DNA of 64,000 nucleotides from Eustoma russellianum (Eukaryota; Streptophyta; Magnoliopsida; Gentianales; Gentianaceae): positions 23,384,027-23,448,026 of the forward strand of contig AP025049.1 of the NCBI GenBank assembly GCA_036186865.1, in the 5' to 3' direction. Position numbers and translations under genes: made by a program. Positions 1 through 11,402 of this stretch are shown here, piece after piece (within the stretch, counting starts at the first letter, position 1; each line of letters opens with the position of its first letter). Under the pieces are notes generated by a model. The model had not been told where the DNA came from and did no database searches. It was given only the letters and a program-made list of their open reading frames with translations.

Positions 1-291
1 GAAAAGGAGCCGCGGGTCGGGTCGGGGTTGGAACAGGCCCGGCCCATTCTGATTTTCCAGATTTTCCTTCTTTTTTATTTTAAAGTAACCATTTGGACCG
101 AAGCTCTATTTCTGAACCGGACTGATCCGAATTACAGTCAGAAGACCGGCACGCCAGCACTGGAGCCCAAACTGTTGACCTTTTCCTTTTTTTATTTAAA
201 CCTTTAAGTTGGGCCGAAGCCCTATTCTGAAACAGCTACTGCCGCCAAAAGCCTGCCAGGAGCAAAAATGCTCCTGGTTTTTCGGAAGCAG

Positions 292-344
292 AAGGGGAAC
301 ACCTCACCTCCAAGACGTTATACCAGGCGCTGGCCATTAGGCCA
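292..344 (-). promoter_or_regulatory. tRNA-like module Y in the copia A leader
   Basis: On the minus strand TGGCCTAATGG (344-334) is followed 43 nt later (start to start) by TGTTCCCCTT (301-292), where a Pol III B box would be expected. The A-box-like part fits the plant pattern TGGCNNARTGG. The B-box part is degenerate. A run of five T follows downstream on the minus strand. The 43-nt spacing equals that in four other modules in this window. Function is inferred, not shown. Confidence 0.45.
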
Positions 345-443
345 GCAGGCCATTTGTGCTTATGCAAAAGGAGGTTTTTGGTTATATATTTAAAGAACGT
401 GGATTTTCAGAACAAATAAATGATTCCGAAATTTCAGCGGCAT

Positions 444-496
444 GAATCAAACTTGAGACCTGTCAAATGCTGGCCGCTGCACAGACCATCAGGCCA
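444..496 (-). promoter_or_regulatory. tRNA-like module X in the copia A leader
   Basis: On the minus strand TGGCCTGATGG (496-486) is followed 43 nt later by AGTTTGATTC (453-444), resembling the Pol III B box GGTTCRANYCC with three differences. It is the 5'-most module of this leader. The spacing and A-box-like motif match the three modules of copia D. No complete tRNA fold was found. Confidence 0.45.
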
Positions 497-648
497 GAAC
501 GACTTTTGTTCATTTTACAGTGCGGTGATTTCTTTAGTTTAAACAAGAATTTATTCTGGTGGAAATTAATAAAAAAACGGTTTTGACCCAAAATAAAAAA
601 TTCCGTTTTCCAAAATGAACATATTAACAATTGATTCGATTAGGCCTT

Positions 649-659
649 CTCTGATACCA
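649..659 (-). other. Primer-binding site of copia A
   Basis: The minus strand reads TGGTATCAGAG, the complement of the 3' end of plant initiator Met-tRNA, the usual primer for copia reverse transcription. It lies two bases inside the LTR edge. This fixes the element's orientation as minus and marks its 5' LTR to the right. Confidence 0.85.
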
Positions 660-1000
660 CTTGTTGGATTTAATTTAATTAACCCCAAGAATAAGACCGT
701 TTAATCGAATCAATGGACAAAGTAACAAAATGCGAAAAATATACCTTGCTCCATTGTTGTTGTTATCTGGACACGTATGCTGCAACTGCTCTGGCTGATG
801 ATGAATCTGGCGTGATCCAAAGATTCACGACCTCCCACCAATTGCTGATGCATCCGTTGAACAGAATCAACAATTCACTGTTTTATCCGATAGAGAGGTT
901 AGGCAGTGTGAGCTTTATAGAACAAGGTTGGCACACCCTTCCACTTTTCTCTATGACCGATTTCTCTATTCACTGGTATGAGGAGGTGAAGGCCTCCTCC

Positions 1001-1008
1001 TTTATATA
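1001..1008 (-). promoter_or_regulatory. TATA box in copia A LTR
   Basis: The minus strand reads TATATAAA in a CT-rich context, about 350 nt upstream of the primer-binding site. It is the likely core promoter driving transcription of the element toward the left. Confidence 0.5.
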
Positions 1009-1033
1009 GAGGGAGAATAGGGGAATCCTAATT

Positions 1034-1230
1034 GGCATATTCCTTTATAGATAGAGATCCTTTATCACAGATACCTGGAATATACTTGATGCTAACATCA
1101 AGTTATCTTTATCCATTATCCAATAGGAATCCTGATGGGTATATTCATTTATGGATATAGATTCCTTTATCCCAGATACCTGGAATATACTTGATGCTAA
1201 CATCAAGTTTATATTTATCCATTATCAAAT
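1034..1230. repeat. Tandem duplication, about 105 bp x 2, within the LTR
   Basis: Two diverged copies start near 1034 and 1139. Each holds the shared segment around CAGATACCTGGAATATACTT followed by GATGCTAACATCAAG, which can itself form a hairpin (GATG/CATC). They lie in the U3 part on the minus strand, where duplicated enhancer units are common in plant retrotransposons. Confidence 0.7.
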
Positions 1231-1297
1231 ATTATCTAATATTTAGTAATAAATTTTATTATTAAATATTATTAAATATTTAATCATTGTATCAACA

Positions 1298-1785
1298 ATT
1301 ATCTACTGGCCACACGTGGGTTGTCGCCCCTCGGGGACCCGATGTCGTACATTTTATGGTCGTAACACTTTGAGCCCATCCATAGCGGTCTCTAACCATA
1401 TGACTGTCTACATATTCGGGGTTTCCATTTTAGACCATACTATACATCCACGAGCATACCCGATGATCACTTAACGTGTTGATGTTTTACGTAATAATTA
1501 ATATTATTACGTGACATATGTGACACATAATATTATCATAAATAACATCCATCTTATGATTAATTCGTATGAACTTTATCAACGTGCTACGCATCACACG
1601 TATCTCGAATTAATCTCAACGGTATAAACACGCAAAAAGAAAAGTCATGTAGTTGTCCTTCTTAAGTGCTATGCATAAGTGATATTTTCAAATCTCATGA
1701 ATAAGTAGTCATCTCAAATGTCATGATTAGGTACGTGATTCCATACAGTCGCATAATTGTCTTGTCTCGAGTTTATGTAGGTAGG
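1298..1785. other. Unassigned AT-rich stretch
   Basis: No coding capacity was recognised. A GC-richer patch at 1307-1460 looks like decayed LTR sequence, but I cannot assign it. A near-palindrome lies at 1489-1512 (ACGTAATAAT, four-base centre, ATTATTACGT). Confidence 0.4.
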
Positions 1786-2512
1786 TTTTGAAACTTGATT
1801 TTATATGAGGTGAGATCTGTATCCACTTAAACCTTAAGACTCTTATTTTCATATGACCTACATATTTTTATCAAAATAGCCAATGTAAAATAATATTCTC
1901 AACACCCGTCCTCACTTGGTAACATGACTTGACGTACACATGTGCCTTATAATCTGCACTCAATCACAAACCATAAGTCAGACATAAACATGTAGACTTA
2001 GGTGATGGGAGACGATAATTGGCCAACTATGTGTCAGTCAAGGTGCGAGTCCACATTTTACACTAGATCAGACACCATGTTAGAACGTGGCCTTACTTGA
2101 GGTGAGACCTATATCTACTCAAAACCTTAAGGCAATGGGTGATGATACCTAATCTTCATACAACATATATATTTTTCTTAAAGTAGTCAATGTTGGACAA
2201 TATTCTCAATACTCGTCCTCTCGTGACAACGTTGCTTGAAATACACATGAGCTTTGGAACCCGTCCTCAATCACAAACCATGAGCCATATATGAACATCT
2301 GGACTTGCGCAAGGGGAGACAATAAATGCTCAACATAGGCAGACAATGTGTGACTCCATATTTTAAAGTGTCTCTAATACCATGTTGAAACTTGAGCTTA
2401 CGTGAGATGAGGTTCATATTCCCTCAAAACTTTAAGGCATTGAGTGGTGGTACTTCATCCTCATGTAACCCATATATTTTCTCAAAGTAAAGTAAAGACA
2501 ATATTCGCAACA
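1786..2512 (-). mobile_element. TRIM element: LTR-internal-LTR-internal-LTR tandem
   Basis: Three related terminal repeats lie at 1786-1904, 2078-2211 and 2383-2512. Two related internal segments (1905-2077 and 2212-2382) separate them. Each internal segment ends, next to the following repeat, in a degenerate complement of the Met-tRNA binding site (for example TCTCTAATACCA at 2371-2382), so the element reads on the minus strand. The opposite edge begins CCCGTCCTC or CTCGTCCTC, a polypurine tract on the minus strand. A 5-bp target duplication, GTAGG, flanks the array (1781-1785 and 2513-2517). Size and lack of coding fit a terminal-repeat retrotransposon in miniature. The trimeric form suggests LTR-LTR recombination. 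Confidence 0.8.
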
Positions 2513-2982
2513 GTAGGTAGACATGGTACTGGTTTATTGATCATTTAAATTCCTTTCGACGCATAATGTTTCATTATCCCTTTCTATATCCCATTTTTAT
2601 ATATAAACACGTTGACCCGAAACAGTGATATAAGACACGGTTTTCTTATAGGTTTTGAGATTGTCAGCATGTCACCTTATGCTGCTATGACATATTTGAT
2701 CTGGAATGCTTTATTGTGAATTTTGGTATCTCTTAGTATGAATCGACTTGTTTGATTGGAGTTTTGATGCATCAGCCTTGATTTTCTTCATGATTGTGGC
2801 ATTTGACGTTCATGGTCCTTGAACTTGCATGCACTCGGGTCGTGCCGATTTTTGCTCGAATATTTTGTTTCGGGTGGTGACATAGTCTTTGTATAATATA
2901 TATGTAAAACTTTTTCTTAATCAATGGTAAATCCAAAAATTGTATCGTGATAAGTGTTTTCACATCAGACAGTAATAGTCAA
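2513..2982. other. Non-coding stretch, nothing recognised
   Basis: AT-rich sequence without a supportable gene, repeat or RNA. Only short chance reading frames are present. Confidence 0.4.
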
Positions 2983-3835
2983 TGTTGCTAGACCCTATGG
3001 CACTGGTCAGCTAGTTCGCCCTGCTCGACCTCACGCTACCCAGCCCATAATTCAAGTCACCAAATTAATGGGCCGCGGCTAATTCAGCTCGGCTCAGCAA
3101 GCGTTGAAGGGCCACACCACTCACCTCAACTCATCTGCACTTCGCAAGTTAGCTTAGAATATGCTGCCCACACCTTGCCTCTAGGCCACACAGTCAAGGT
3201 AGTGCACCTCAGCTACGCCAGGACAGATGTCTGCCAGCAAGCGAACCTAGCCATACACTGCTACACGTGGCGCCATGTGGCCACCACGCAGACCAGGTCA
3301 GCCGACGGAGCAGCCAGATATCATTGTCCGACAGCTCATCGACATATGCACTACTCGGCCTAGCACATAAAAGGAAAGGAATCCCCCGCGGAAAAGGGAT
3401 CCGATAGGTAAATCAAACACAAAACTGAAAGTCCACGCTCACAGCCTTCATCACCACAAAACCAACCACCTATCCAGCAGGATAAAACCTAAAACAGGTT
3501 ACTCCGTCCTGTAATTTCCATCAACCATCATGTATATGCACATGACTAAATTGAGCATCAGAGGGTTTTTTCCCAGGCAGCAGCTCTGGGATGGCTAATG
3601 TCGTTTCTCCCGTACAGGTTTCTGGGAATACTATCCCGGACAACCAACTGCGTCTCCACGAGGTGCTAACGGCATTGTCATGCTGGTTATCTCTTGTCGT
3701 GATAGCTCTGTAACATCTAACGTCGTTTCTCCCGTACATGTTTCTGGAAATATTATCTCGGGCAACCAACTGTGTCTCCACAAGATGCCAACGGCGTTGT
3801 CGCGTGCTCACCTCTGATCTTTTAGTGAAGATCCG
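2983..3835 (+). repeat. Gypsy-type LTR remnant (possible solo LTR)
   Basis: The sequence shifts abruptly to GC-rich. A TGTTG start is seen at 2983 and a TATA-like CATAAAAGG near 3365. A block near 3551 (TTGAGCATCAGAGGG) resembles the R-U5 region of Tat-type gypsy LTRs, by recall of the family. No PBS, PPT or coding region is attached, so a solo or truncated LTR is likely. The right end is uncertain. The reading frames in it are not gene-like. Confidence 0.4.
3582..3825. repeat. 122-bp tandem duplication
   Basis: Two copies start at 3582 (AGCTCTGGG) and 3704 (AGCTCTGTA). They share the core GTCGTTTCTCCCGTACA and a downstream CAACCAACTG segment. The copies differ at several positions, so the duplication is not recent. 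Confidence 0.75.
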
Positions 3836-3927
3836 ACTTTGTCAATCACTTAATTGAATATTTAAACCCAATTTGATGCATAAACTACTTTTAAAAGCTA
3901 TAACTCATTTCACCACTTCTGAACATA

Positions 3928-4069
3928 TAGAGCCGAGGGTCTCACTTGAAGCAGACTCTCTATCCATTGGGATAGAGGTATTGTCTGCCTACCACTTACC
4001 CTCCCCAGACCCTAACGATAGTTTTTGATGTCGTTGGGATATACTGGGTTCGGATGATGATGATGATCA
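3928..4069 (+). mobile_element. 5'-truncated RTE-type LINE 3' end with 14-bp TSD
   Basis: About 142 bp match the 3' end shared by three other loci here (11403-11558, 13830-13972, 45740-45962): a segment with CAGACTCTCTATCC, then TTACCCTCCCCAGACCCTAACG, then a (GAT)n tail. Perfect 14-bp direct repeats, CACTTCTGAACATA, flank it at 3914-3927 and 4070-4083. This is the mark of target-primed reverse transcription. Confidence 0.85.
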
Positions 4070-4083
4070 CACTTCTGAACATA

Positions 4084-4778
4084 ATCTAATGAAAACAATA
4101 TTTAAGATGTCATATATTTTGTTTTTCTTTTGACTTAGTTTTAACTAACTTGATAATGTCAATATGAAAATGATATTTTTAATATTTTATAAAGATTTCT
4201 TTAAATTAACTAATAAGATGAGGCTAAATCCAAGCAATATAAATCTTATCCTAACCATGTTTTACAAGCAATATAGGGCCTTTATGACAGTATTTACTTA
4301 GCTGTCATAGCTTCTTCAGAAAAATAATATAATAATTTGTAGGTGCAGCAATGTTTCGTATATGTTGTAAACCTTTTTTTGCCAAAGCATATTTATCTCG
4401 AAGGACATTTTCTTTATTCCAATTTTCCAACAATTCCTAATTTTCCTTTCAAATTGATTGTGGGATTGATACAGGAGAACTTAAAAACCCAGAAATGCCC
4501 TTGAACGTCCAAGCAGGAGCGGACAAGCTTCTTTTATTTGGTATGCATTTAGCCCTATCCTGATACTAATAAATATAAAACAAAACCTTTTGCATATAAT
4601 AATTACATTATTCGTAAATTTGATTCTTTAAAATTCCTATTACAATGATTAAAATGTGTATCATATTAAATTCATATTACCTTTATTGATAATTCATTGA
4701 ATCAAAACTGAAAAAAAATCAATTGTATCAAATATCAATATATCTAAAAGGTTAAAAACTATTAATATATTTAAGCTC
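4084..4778. other. AT-rich non-coding stretch
   Basis: No reading frame, repeat end or RNA gene that I can support. It may be host intergenic sequence. Confidence 0.4.
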
Positions 4779-4840
4779 CAATAGACGCTTGGATGTTACA
4801 TTTCCTCGTGAGTTCGACAAATATACAACATATAAAGATC
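4779..4840. repeat. Left half of a dispersed repeat interrupted by copia B
   Basis: This matches 37283-37370 (CAATAGACGCTTGGATG onward), apart from a gap of about 25 bp. The match resumes right of copia B at 10827. The unbroken copy at 37283-37717 therefore shows the pre-insertion state. Confidence 0.85.
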
Positions 4841-5553
4841 TGTTATCATAGTTTATAAAGACAATGGAAAGAAGAATGAAGGTGGATTGAATTTTTAATA
4901 AGCAAGAATAACTTGACACATGACATAGATCGATTCATGTCTTGGTATCGATCACATGGATCGATCGATGTGACTTCGACCAATACATAGATCGATCGAA
5001 GTAGCTTTGTTGAAAAACTAGAGCACACTGTGAGACTTCGATCGATACATAGATCGACCGATGTGGCTTGGGCGAAAAGTTGGAGCACACTGTGAGACGT
5101 CGATCAATGACATCGATCGATAGATAACATCGGTCGATCAATGTGACTTCGATCTATCGATGTGCTCAACAGGTGTGACTTTTCGTCTAAAGTTGTAACT
5201 TATGCACCAAGTGACATGTTCCAACCACACATGGACGGGACGTCTGAAAGAGGTTCAAGAGTCTATAGAAGGGCTCTTACAAAACACTTTCAAGATGATC
5301 CTTAATCAAGTTTGATCTATAAATCAATATTCTTCTTTCGTCTATATACATTCTCATTTGAAGGTTCATTGGGATTTCTATCTTATTGCTGAAATAAGAA
5401 ATATGTGGCTTATAGTATCCTAGAAGAAAATTTGTCTATAACCCCTGCAACAACTAGTGGGGGCAAATATTCTTTATGGAAAGTGTGTCTACACGTCTCA
5501 ATACATCAATCAACTACTACTTCGACTCCTATCTTGATTCTATTTTCTTAACA
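4841..5553 (+). repeat. 5' LTR of copia B
   Basis: Begins TGTTATCATAG and ends TTCTTAACA. The first half is full of the palindromic motif ATCGATCGAT and variants (4925-5165), giving several self-complementary segments. No canonical Met-tRNA binding site follows at 5554, so the primer site is either altered or for another tRNA. Confidence 0.9.
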
Positions 5554-5606
5554 ATCTAAGTAATATCTTGAAGATGGATTTATAGACGTTTCTGAGTCAG
5601 GAGAGC

Positions 5607-8600
5607 ATGAAGCTAGACCGATTTGATGACTCCAACTTCCTGCGTTGGAAGGACAAGATGATGTTCTTGTTGCCCGCGTTACAGTTGGGTATTGTTTAAA
5701 CCCAAAAATGAAAGAATTTCCAACTCCACAAGATGATGACTCGGAGGAGGTGAAAGGCGCATGGAGGAAATGACAAGAGGATGAGGTGTTGTGTCAGGGA
5801 CACATCCTCAACAACCTGTTGGATCGTACCTACGATCTGTTCACATCTACATATCACCGAAGAGATATGGAACGCCTGGAGTTCAAGTACAATAACAAGA
5901 AACAAGGCGTGGAAAAATTCCATGTGATGAAGTATTTAAATTTTAAAATGATTGAAAATTTTTCAATTATAGACCAAGTGCACGAGTTGTAGGTCATTGT
6001 TTTCCAAGCTCAAAGAGTTGGTTGTGGAAGTTTCTGAGCCATTACAAGTAAAAGGGATAATTGCAAAGCTTCCCCCTAGTTGGAATGACTACATGAAAAA
6101 GTTACTGCACTCAACTGAATCCTTTTCTCTTGGTCAGCTTCAAAAACATTTGCATATAGAAAAAGAGACTCGAAACTTGTCAAAAGACATGTTTTCTGAA
6201 GATGCACTAAGAGTACATTATATCAAAGGAAAATCAGGTAGTTGGAGTGGAAACAAAAGAAGAACTCCGAAACATCTAGAAATTTCAAGAAAGGCAAAAG
6301 ATGTTACAATTGTGGTAAGAAAGGACATTTGAAGAAGGGACTGTTGGCTTCGAAGAAACAAAGCAGGGTGGTAGTTTCCAACATGCCAATAATGTTAATA
6401 TGGTTGATATTGGAACCGATGAACTGGTTGCAATGCTCTCCGATTTGCATATATGCATGGTGATTGAGCTACATATGGCTACAAATGAAGTAACAAATGA
6501 CTGGTGGTTCGATTCAGGTGAAATTGTATATGTTTGCAACAACAAGGATCTATTAAGACCTATCATGTTGTGGATAATACCCAGCAAGTTCTCATGGGAA
6601 ACCACTGCGCCACAAAAGTCTTGGGTAAAGATAGTATAGAGTTAGACTTTATTTTGTAAAGAAAATATTATTAGTCAACATTTTACATGTACCCAATATT
6701 TTAAAGAATCTTGTTTCTACAAATTAGTACGTAAAAACGAGTTCAAGATTGTAATGGAAGGGGACAAAACTATAATCTCCAAAAATGGGATCTTTGTAGG
6801 CAAGGGTTACTCTTGCAACGAGATGTTTAAATTGAGCATAAATAAAAATCCTGCAGCTTGTGCTTACTCTGTTGTTTCCTTGTTTTCATTATGGCCATGA
6901 TAGGCTTGCGCATGTAAGTAGTGTAACCATTAGATTTATGTCTAAGAATGCCTTAATTTCTTGTAAAGATGAAAATGAAAGAGCATGTGAGATTTGCATA
7001 CAAGAGAAAAAGACAAAGAAGCCCATTTCCAAATGTTGAAAAGGAAAACAGAACTATTCGAACTTGTTCATTTCGAATATTTGCAAACTGAATGATGTTT
7101 TGACCCGAGGAGGGAAATAGATATTTCATCAATTTCATTGATGATTTCTCCAGGTATACGTATGTATATTTGCTAAGGCATAAGGATGAAGCTTTTGACA
7201 TGTTAAAAGTTTACAAAATGGAAGTTAAAATCAATCGGGATTGAAAATAAAAGTTCTAAGAAGTCACCATGGTGGTGAATACTTCCCTCTTGAATTTAAT
7301 CAATTCTGTGAGGAGAATGGTATCATACACTAGAAAAGTGCTCCTTATACACCCCAACAGAATGGTTTGGTGAAAGAAAACATAGAAGTTTAGTTGACAT
7401 GCTGAATGAAATGTTATTAAACTCTGGTTTGCCAATGAATTTGTGGGGAGAAGCCTTATTAACGGCTTGTCATATTCATAATATAATTTTCTCCATATGA
7501 AATATGGAAGAAAACAAAGACCAAATCTAAGTTATCTTAGAGTTTGGTGCTGTCTAACCTATTATAGGGTTCCCAATCTAAAAAGAACTAAGTTGGGGCC
7601 AAGATCTCTCAAACGCGTTTTTATTGGATATGCTGAAAGCTCTAAAGCATATAGGATTCTAGACATAAAATCCAATGTGGTTGTTGAATCAAGAGATGTT
7701 GAATTTCTTGAGAATAAGTTCTTAAGAACATACTCAAATCAAGATTCAACAAGTGGAAAATTTGGATGCACCTATAATTGAAGATTTCTCTAATAGTCCT
7801 TTTAGTGTTGAACCAAATCATAGTTCCCCAACTGAGGTTAGGACAAGTCAACGAGTTAGAAAGGAAAACTATTTACATTCTGATTTCATTTCTTCAAATC
7901 TATTACTTGTTTAGTTGAGGGTAATAAGACAATGGTATTTAATCAAATAGCAATTGTACTAAGTGTTGAAGATGATCCTAATCCTATAAGGAGGCGATGC
8001 AATCATGAGATGCATCATTTTGGAAGAAAGAAGTTGATGATGAGATGAATTCATTATTGTCTAACAATATATGGGTTCTCACTGATTTGCCTCCAAGTTC
8101 CAAGCATTTGGATGTAAATGGATATTTAGAAGAAAATATATACGGATGGTTCAATTCAAACTTTCAAGGCTAGATTGGTTTTCAAGGGCTTTTACACAAC
8201 GAGAAGGGATAAATTGTTTTGATACATATGCTCTGGTTGCAAGAATAATGTCCATTAGAGTGCTGATAGATTTAGCATCCATAAATAATCTATTTATTCA
8301 TCAAACGAATATTAAGACTACATTTCGCAATGGTGATTTAGACGAAGAAATCTATATGAAACAACCAGAAGGTTTTGTTCTACAAGGTAATGAACACAAA
8401 GTGTGTAAATTGGTAAGGTCATTGTTGTTTGAAAACAAGCACCGAAATAATGGCATGAAAAGTTTGGCACTACCATTCTAAAGAATGGTTTTCAAGCATA
8501 ATAATGTTTGATAAGTGCGGCATATTCCAAGTTTACAGACAAATATGATGTTACTATTTGTTTGTACATGGATGACATGTTGATTGTTAGCACTAATATG

Positions 8601-9669
8601 GAAGCAGTAAATGAAACTAAGAAGTATTTAACTTCACAATTCCAAATGAAAGATTTGGGTGAGGTAGATACTATCTTAGGGATAAAAGTGTCCAAATACA
8701 GTGGAAGTTTTGCACTTTCTCAATCTCATTATATAAGCAAAGTGTTGAATAAATTCGAACACTTGGACATCAAAGAAGCAAAACACACGTATGATGCCTC
8801 ACACAAATTGACTGGACATACTGGTAGAGTGGTAGCTCAACTTGAATATGATAGTACAATTAGTAGTCTAATGTATCTACATATTGCACTAGAATAGATA
8901 TTGCCTTTGTGGTGCGCAAATTAGGAAGGTATACTAGTAATCCTATTATGAACCATTGGAAGGCAATTAGGCGAGTACTTGGGTACTTGAAAGAACTATG
9001 AATTATGGATTGTATTATAATAATTTCCCTCCATGTTGGAGGGTTATAGTGATCCTAGTTGGATAACTAGTGTTGGTGATAACAAATCTACTACGGGTTG
9101 GGTGTTTTACATTTGGTGGTGGTGCGGTTTCTTGGTCTTCAAAGAAACATACATGTATAATGCACTCCACCATGGAATCCGAATTCATAGCGTTGGAATC
9201 TGAAAGGTAAGGAAGCAGAATGACTGAGAAATTTACTATTGGATATAGAGTGTGGCCACAAACGATGCCAGCCATTTCATTATACTGTGATAGCCAATCA
9301 ACGATGTCTAGAGCTTATAGTAAAATCTATAACGGGAAATCTAGACATGTCAGCCTTATACATGATTATGTAAGGCAACTAATAACGGATGGTATGATAG
9401 CCATTGCATATGTCAAATCCTGCAATAATCTAGCAGATCCGTTGGCAAAAAGTCTTTCAAAAAGACTTGGTACAAAGTACATCTTTAGAATTGGATTAAG
9501 ACATTGGTATAAGTTCACTTGTGATGGAAACTTAACTTTTCCTAGCATACCATTACTCAAACGTTCCATGGGTAACAACAAGTCGCAACGTGAGGGATTT
9601 AAAGCAGTAAGATTAATCTCTAAAGAATCAAAACACACTGTATTGATCTTTAAAGAATTGAAATATTAG
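5607..9669 (+). pseudogene. Degraded gag-pol of copia B
   Basis: Recognisable domains in order, in shifting frames. Gag from the ATG at 5607 (KLDRF..NFLRWKDKMMFL) to about 6230. A CCHC knuckle CYNCGKKGHLKKG near 6302-6340 has lost its last cysteine. A protease-like DSG appears in WWFDSGEIVYVC near 6505. Integrase pieces lie at 6950-7780 ([21 protein letters not shown], then RSLKRVFIGYAESSKAYRI). Reverse transcriptase is at 8140-8900 with YMDDMLIV near 8560. RNase H is at 9050-9500 (SLYCDSQSTM). Multiple stops and frameshifts separate the parts, so no functional polyprotein can be made. Confidence 0.9.
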
Positions 9670-10034
9670 TGTTAGAGGAGGATGAGTGTTAAAGCACTCT
9701 TAATGAAGGATTAAGAGGAAATATCTTAATCATCACCTATATGAACATGGAAAGTGGTGCCGCTTCGACAAGCAAAGATCTTGAAATGTTCATGAATAGT
9801 AGGGGAAGCACAAGGCCATAAAGTGTGGTCTAAGATGAACTTCTAGGGAGAATGTGGTTTCATGTGTATAATATTTCCGGTTTCTAAACATATAGGAATC
9901 TGATTCAAGGCATTCATGCTATCAAAATTTTGCTAGAACTTTTGAAGTGTTGTACTAATAAGAGGTTCAAATCGAAAAAATACTTCTTAGATGCATGAAA
10001 TGTCACAAATTGCTTTACAAACTAAGTGTGGGAT

Positions 10035-10826
10035 TGTTATAATAGTTTGTAAAGGCAATGGAAAGAAAATGAATGTGGACTGGAGTTTAAATAAGCAAGA
10101 ATAGTTTGACACATAACATTGATCAATCCATGTCTTAGCTAGATCCATCTATGTGGCTTGAAAATGAAGTTGAGTATTCTATAGACATCGATTGATCGAC
10201 GTGACATAGATCGATCACTTCGACTGATCGATGTACACTGAGTGCAAAGTTGGAGTACACTGTCCAACATAGATCGCTCACATGGATCGATCGATATGAC
10301 TTCGATCGATACATAGATCGATCGAAGTATCTTGGTTGAAAAACTGGAACACACTATGAGACTTTGATCGATACACAGATCGATCGATGTGGCTTGGGTG
10401 ACCGTTGGAGCGCACTGTGAGACATCGATCGATGTGCTCAACAGGTGTTACTTTTCATCTAAAGTTGTAACTTATGCACCAAGAGACATGTTCCAACCAC
10501 CCATGGACGGTTTTGGACATCTGAAAGAGGTTCAAGAGTCTATAAAAGGCTATATAACACATTTTCAAGATGATACTTAATCAAGTTTGATCTAGCAATC
10601 AATATTTTTCTTGTTCTATGTACATTCTCATTTGAAAGTTCATTGGGATTTATATCTTATTACGGAGATAAGAAATATGCGGCTTGTTGTATCCTATGAG
10701 GAAATTTGTCTATAAACCCTGCAGCACTAGTAGGGGTAAATATTCCTTACGTAAAGTGTGTCTACACACCTCAAACCATTAATCAACTACTACTTCTACT
10801 CCTACCTTGATTCCATTTTCTTAACA
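10035..10826 (+). repeat. 3' LTR of copia B
   Basis: Begins TGTTATAATAG and ends TTCTTAACA. It is 79 bp longer than the 5' LTR, mainly because the ATCGATCG-rich block (10120-10440) has a different number of units. The purine-rich AAGTGTGGGA just upstream is the likely polypurine tract. Confidence 0.9.
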
Positions 10827-11176
10827 AGATCCTTATAGTTATAACATGTAGCATTAGAGTCGCTGAACCAATTGGGATAAATCATGTTAATTTTAATTAA
10901 ATTGTACATTTTTTATTTGAATATTTGTCCATTTTTATGAAATGCAGGAGCATATGCTCTCACCCTATTGTGTAAGGAACAGAAAAGGAACAAAAAGGAT
11001 TGGAAATACGATAAAGAAAAAAGGTTGATTTGTTTGAATGATTGAGCATCTGCGTTGTTTTTGTGACATAAGTCTCGTTGTCGTTCATTTTTTTTATTTT
11101 ATTCAATGAATATAGGTTTTCATCGACCATCAAAACAAATACATCTTGTAGGGTTATCGACGGCCGCTGCAGATTA
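10827..11176. repeat. Right half of the dispersed repeat interrupted by copia B
   Basis: Closely matches 37368-37717, including CATGTAGCATTAGAGTCGC and the GC-rich end CTGCAGATTA. A shorter internal echo of its segment TTCAATGAATATAGG recurs near 11218. No coding capacity. Confidence 0.85.
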
Positions 11177-11402
11177 GTGGCTTTCATTTGAACAGAAAAG
11201 GAAACACAAAAAGTATTTAATTCAATGAATATGGCTTTCAAAATTGAACACTTGGGATGAAACCCCTCAAAAAATCAAAACAGTGCTACGTTCTCTTCCC
11301 CAAAAAAGGCAACTGTCAGTAGAGTATAAAAAATACAAAATTTTTGCATGAAACGAAAATCCCTAGCCAGCAACTATATATTTCATGATCGTTTAAACAT
11401 AA

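Larger units (their letters stand above)
1..648 (-). mobile_element. Internal leader of copia element A (5' part, runs off the left edge)
   Basis: This is the transcribed, non-coding leader of a minus-strand Ty1/copia element. It follows a primer-binding site and a 5' LTR to its right. It has no long reading frame. It contains GC-rich stretches, a hairpin-like inverted pair around 252-278 (CCAGGAGC / GCTCCTGG), and two tRNA-like modules listed separately. The composition and motif order resemble the leader of copia D at 20226-21830, so the two elements look related. The gag-pol region would lie left of the window. Confidence 0.65.
662..1297 (-). repeat. 5' LTR of copia A
   Basis: The LTR abuts the primer-binding site. 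On the plus strand it starts TGTTG at 662 and a matching inverted end, CAACA, occurs at 1293-1297, giving 636 bp. The inner edge is firm. The outer edge rests only on the TG/CA ends, because the partner LTR is outside the window. It contains a TATA box and a tandem duplication, listed separately. The short reading frame inside (713-1009) is not considered a gene. Confidence 0.6.
4841..10826 (+). mobile_element. Copia B: degenerate Ty1/copia retrotransposon
   Basis: Complete in outline: a 713-bp 5' LTR, a decayed gag-pol, a purine-rich tract before the 3' LTR, and a 792-bp 3' LTR. Both LTRs run TGTTA...TAACA. A perfect 5-bp TSD, AGATC, flanks the element (4836-4840 and 10827-10831). The uninterrupted target exists at 37283-37717. 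LTRs differ in length and at many positions, so this is among the older insertions. Confidence 0.93.

Noticed and set aside
713..1009. 98-codon reading frame
   Set aside because: It lies wholly inside the copia A LTR, overlaps its TATA box and resembles no protein I know.
1489..1512. Palindrome as a terminator or regulatory hairpin
   Set aside because: AT-rich near-palindromes are expected by chance in such DNA and no adjacent gene supports a role.
3175..3363. 62-codon frame in GC-rich sequence
   Set aside because: Located in a gypsy-type LTR remnant; no domain, no support beyond composition.
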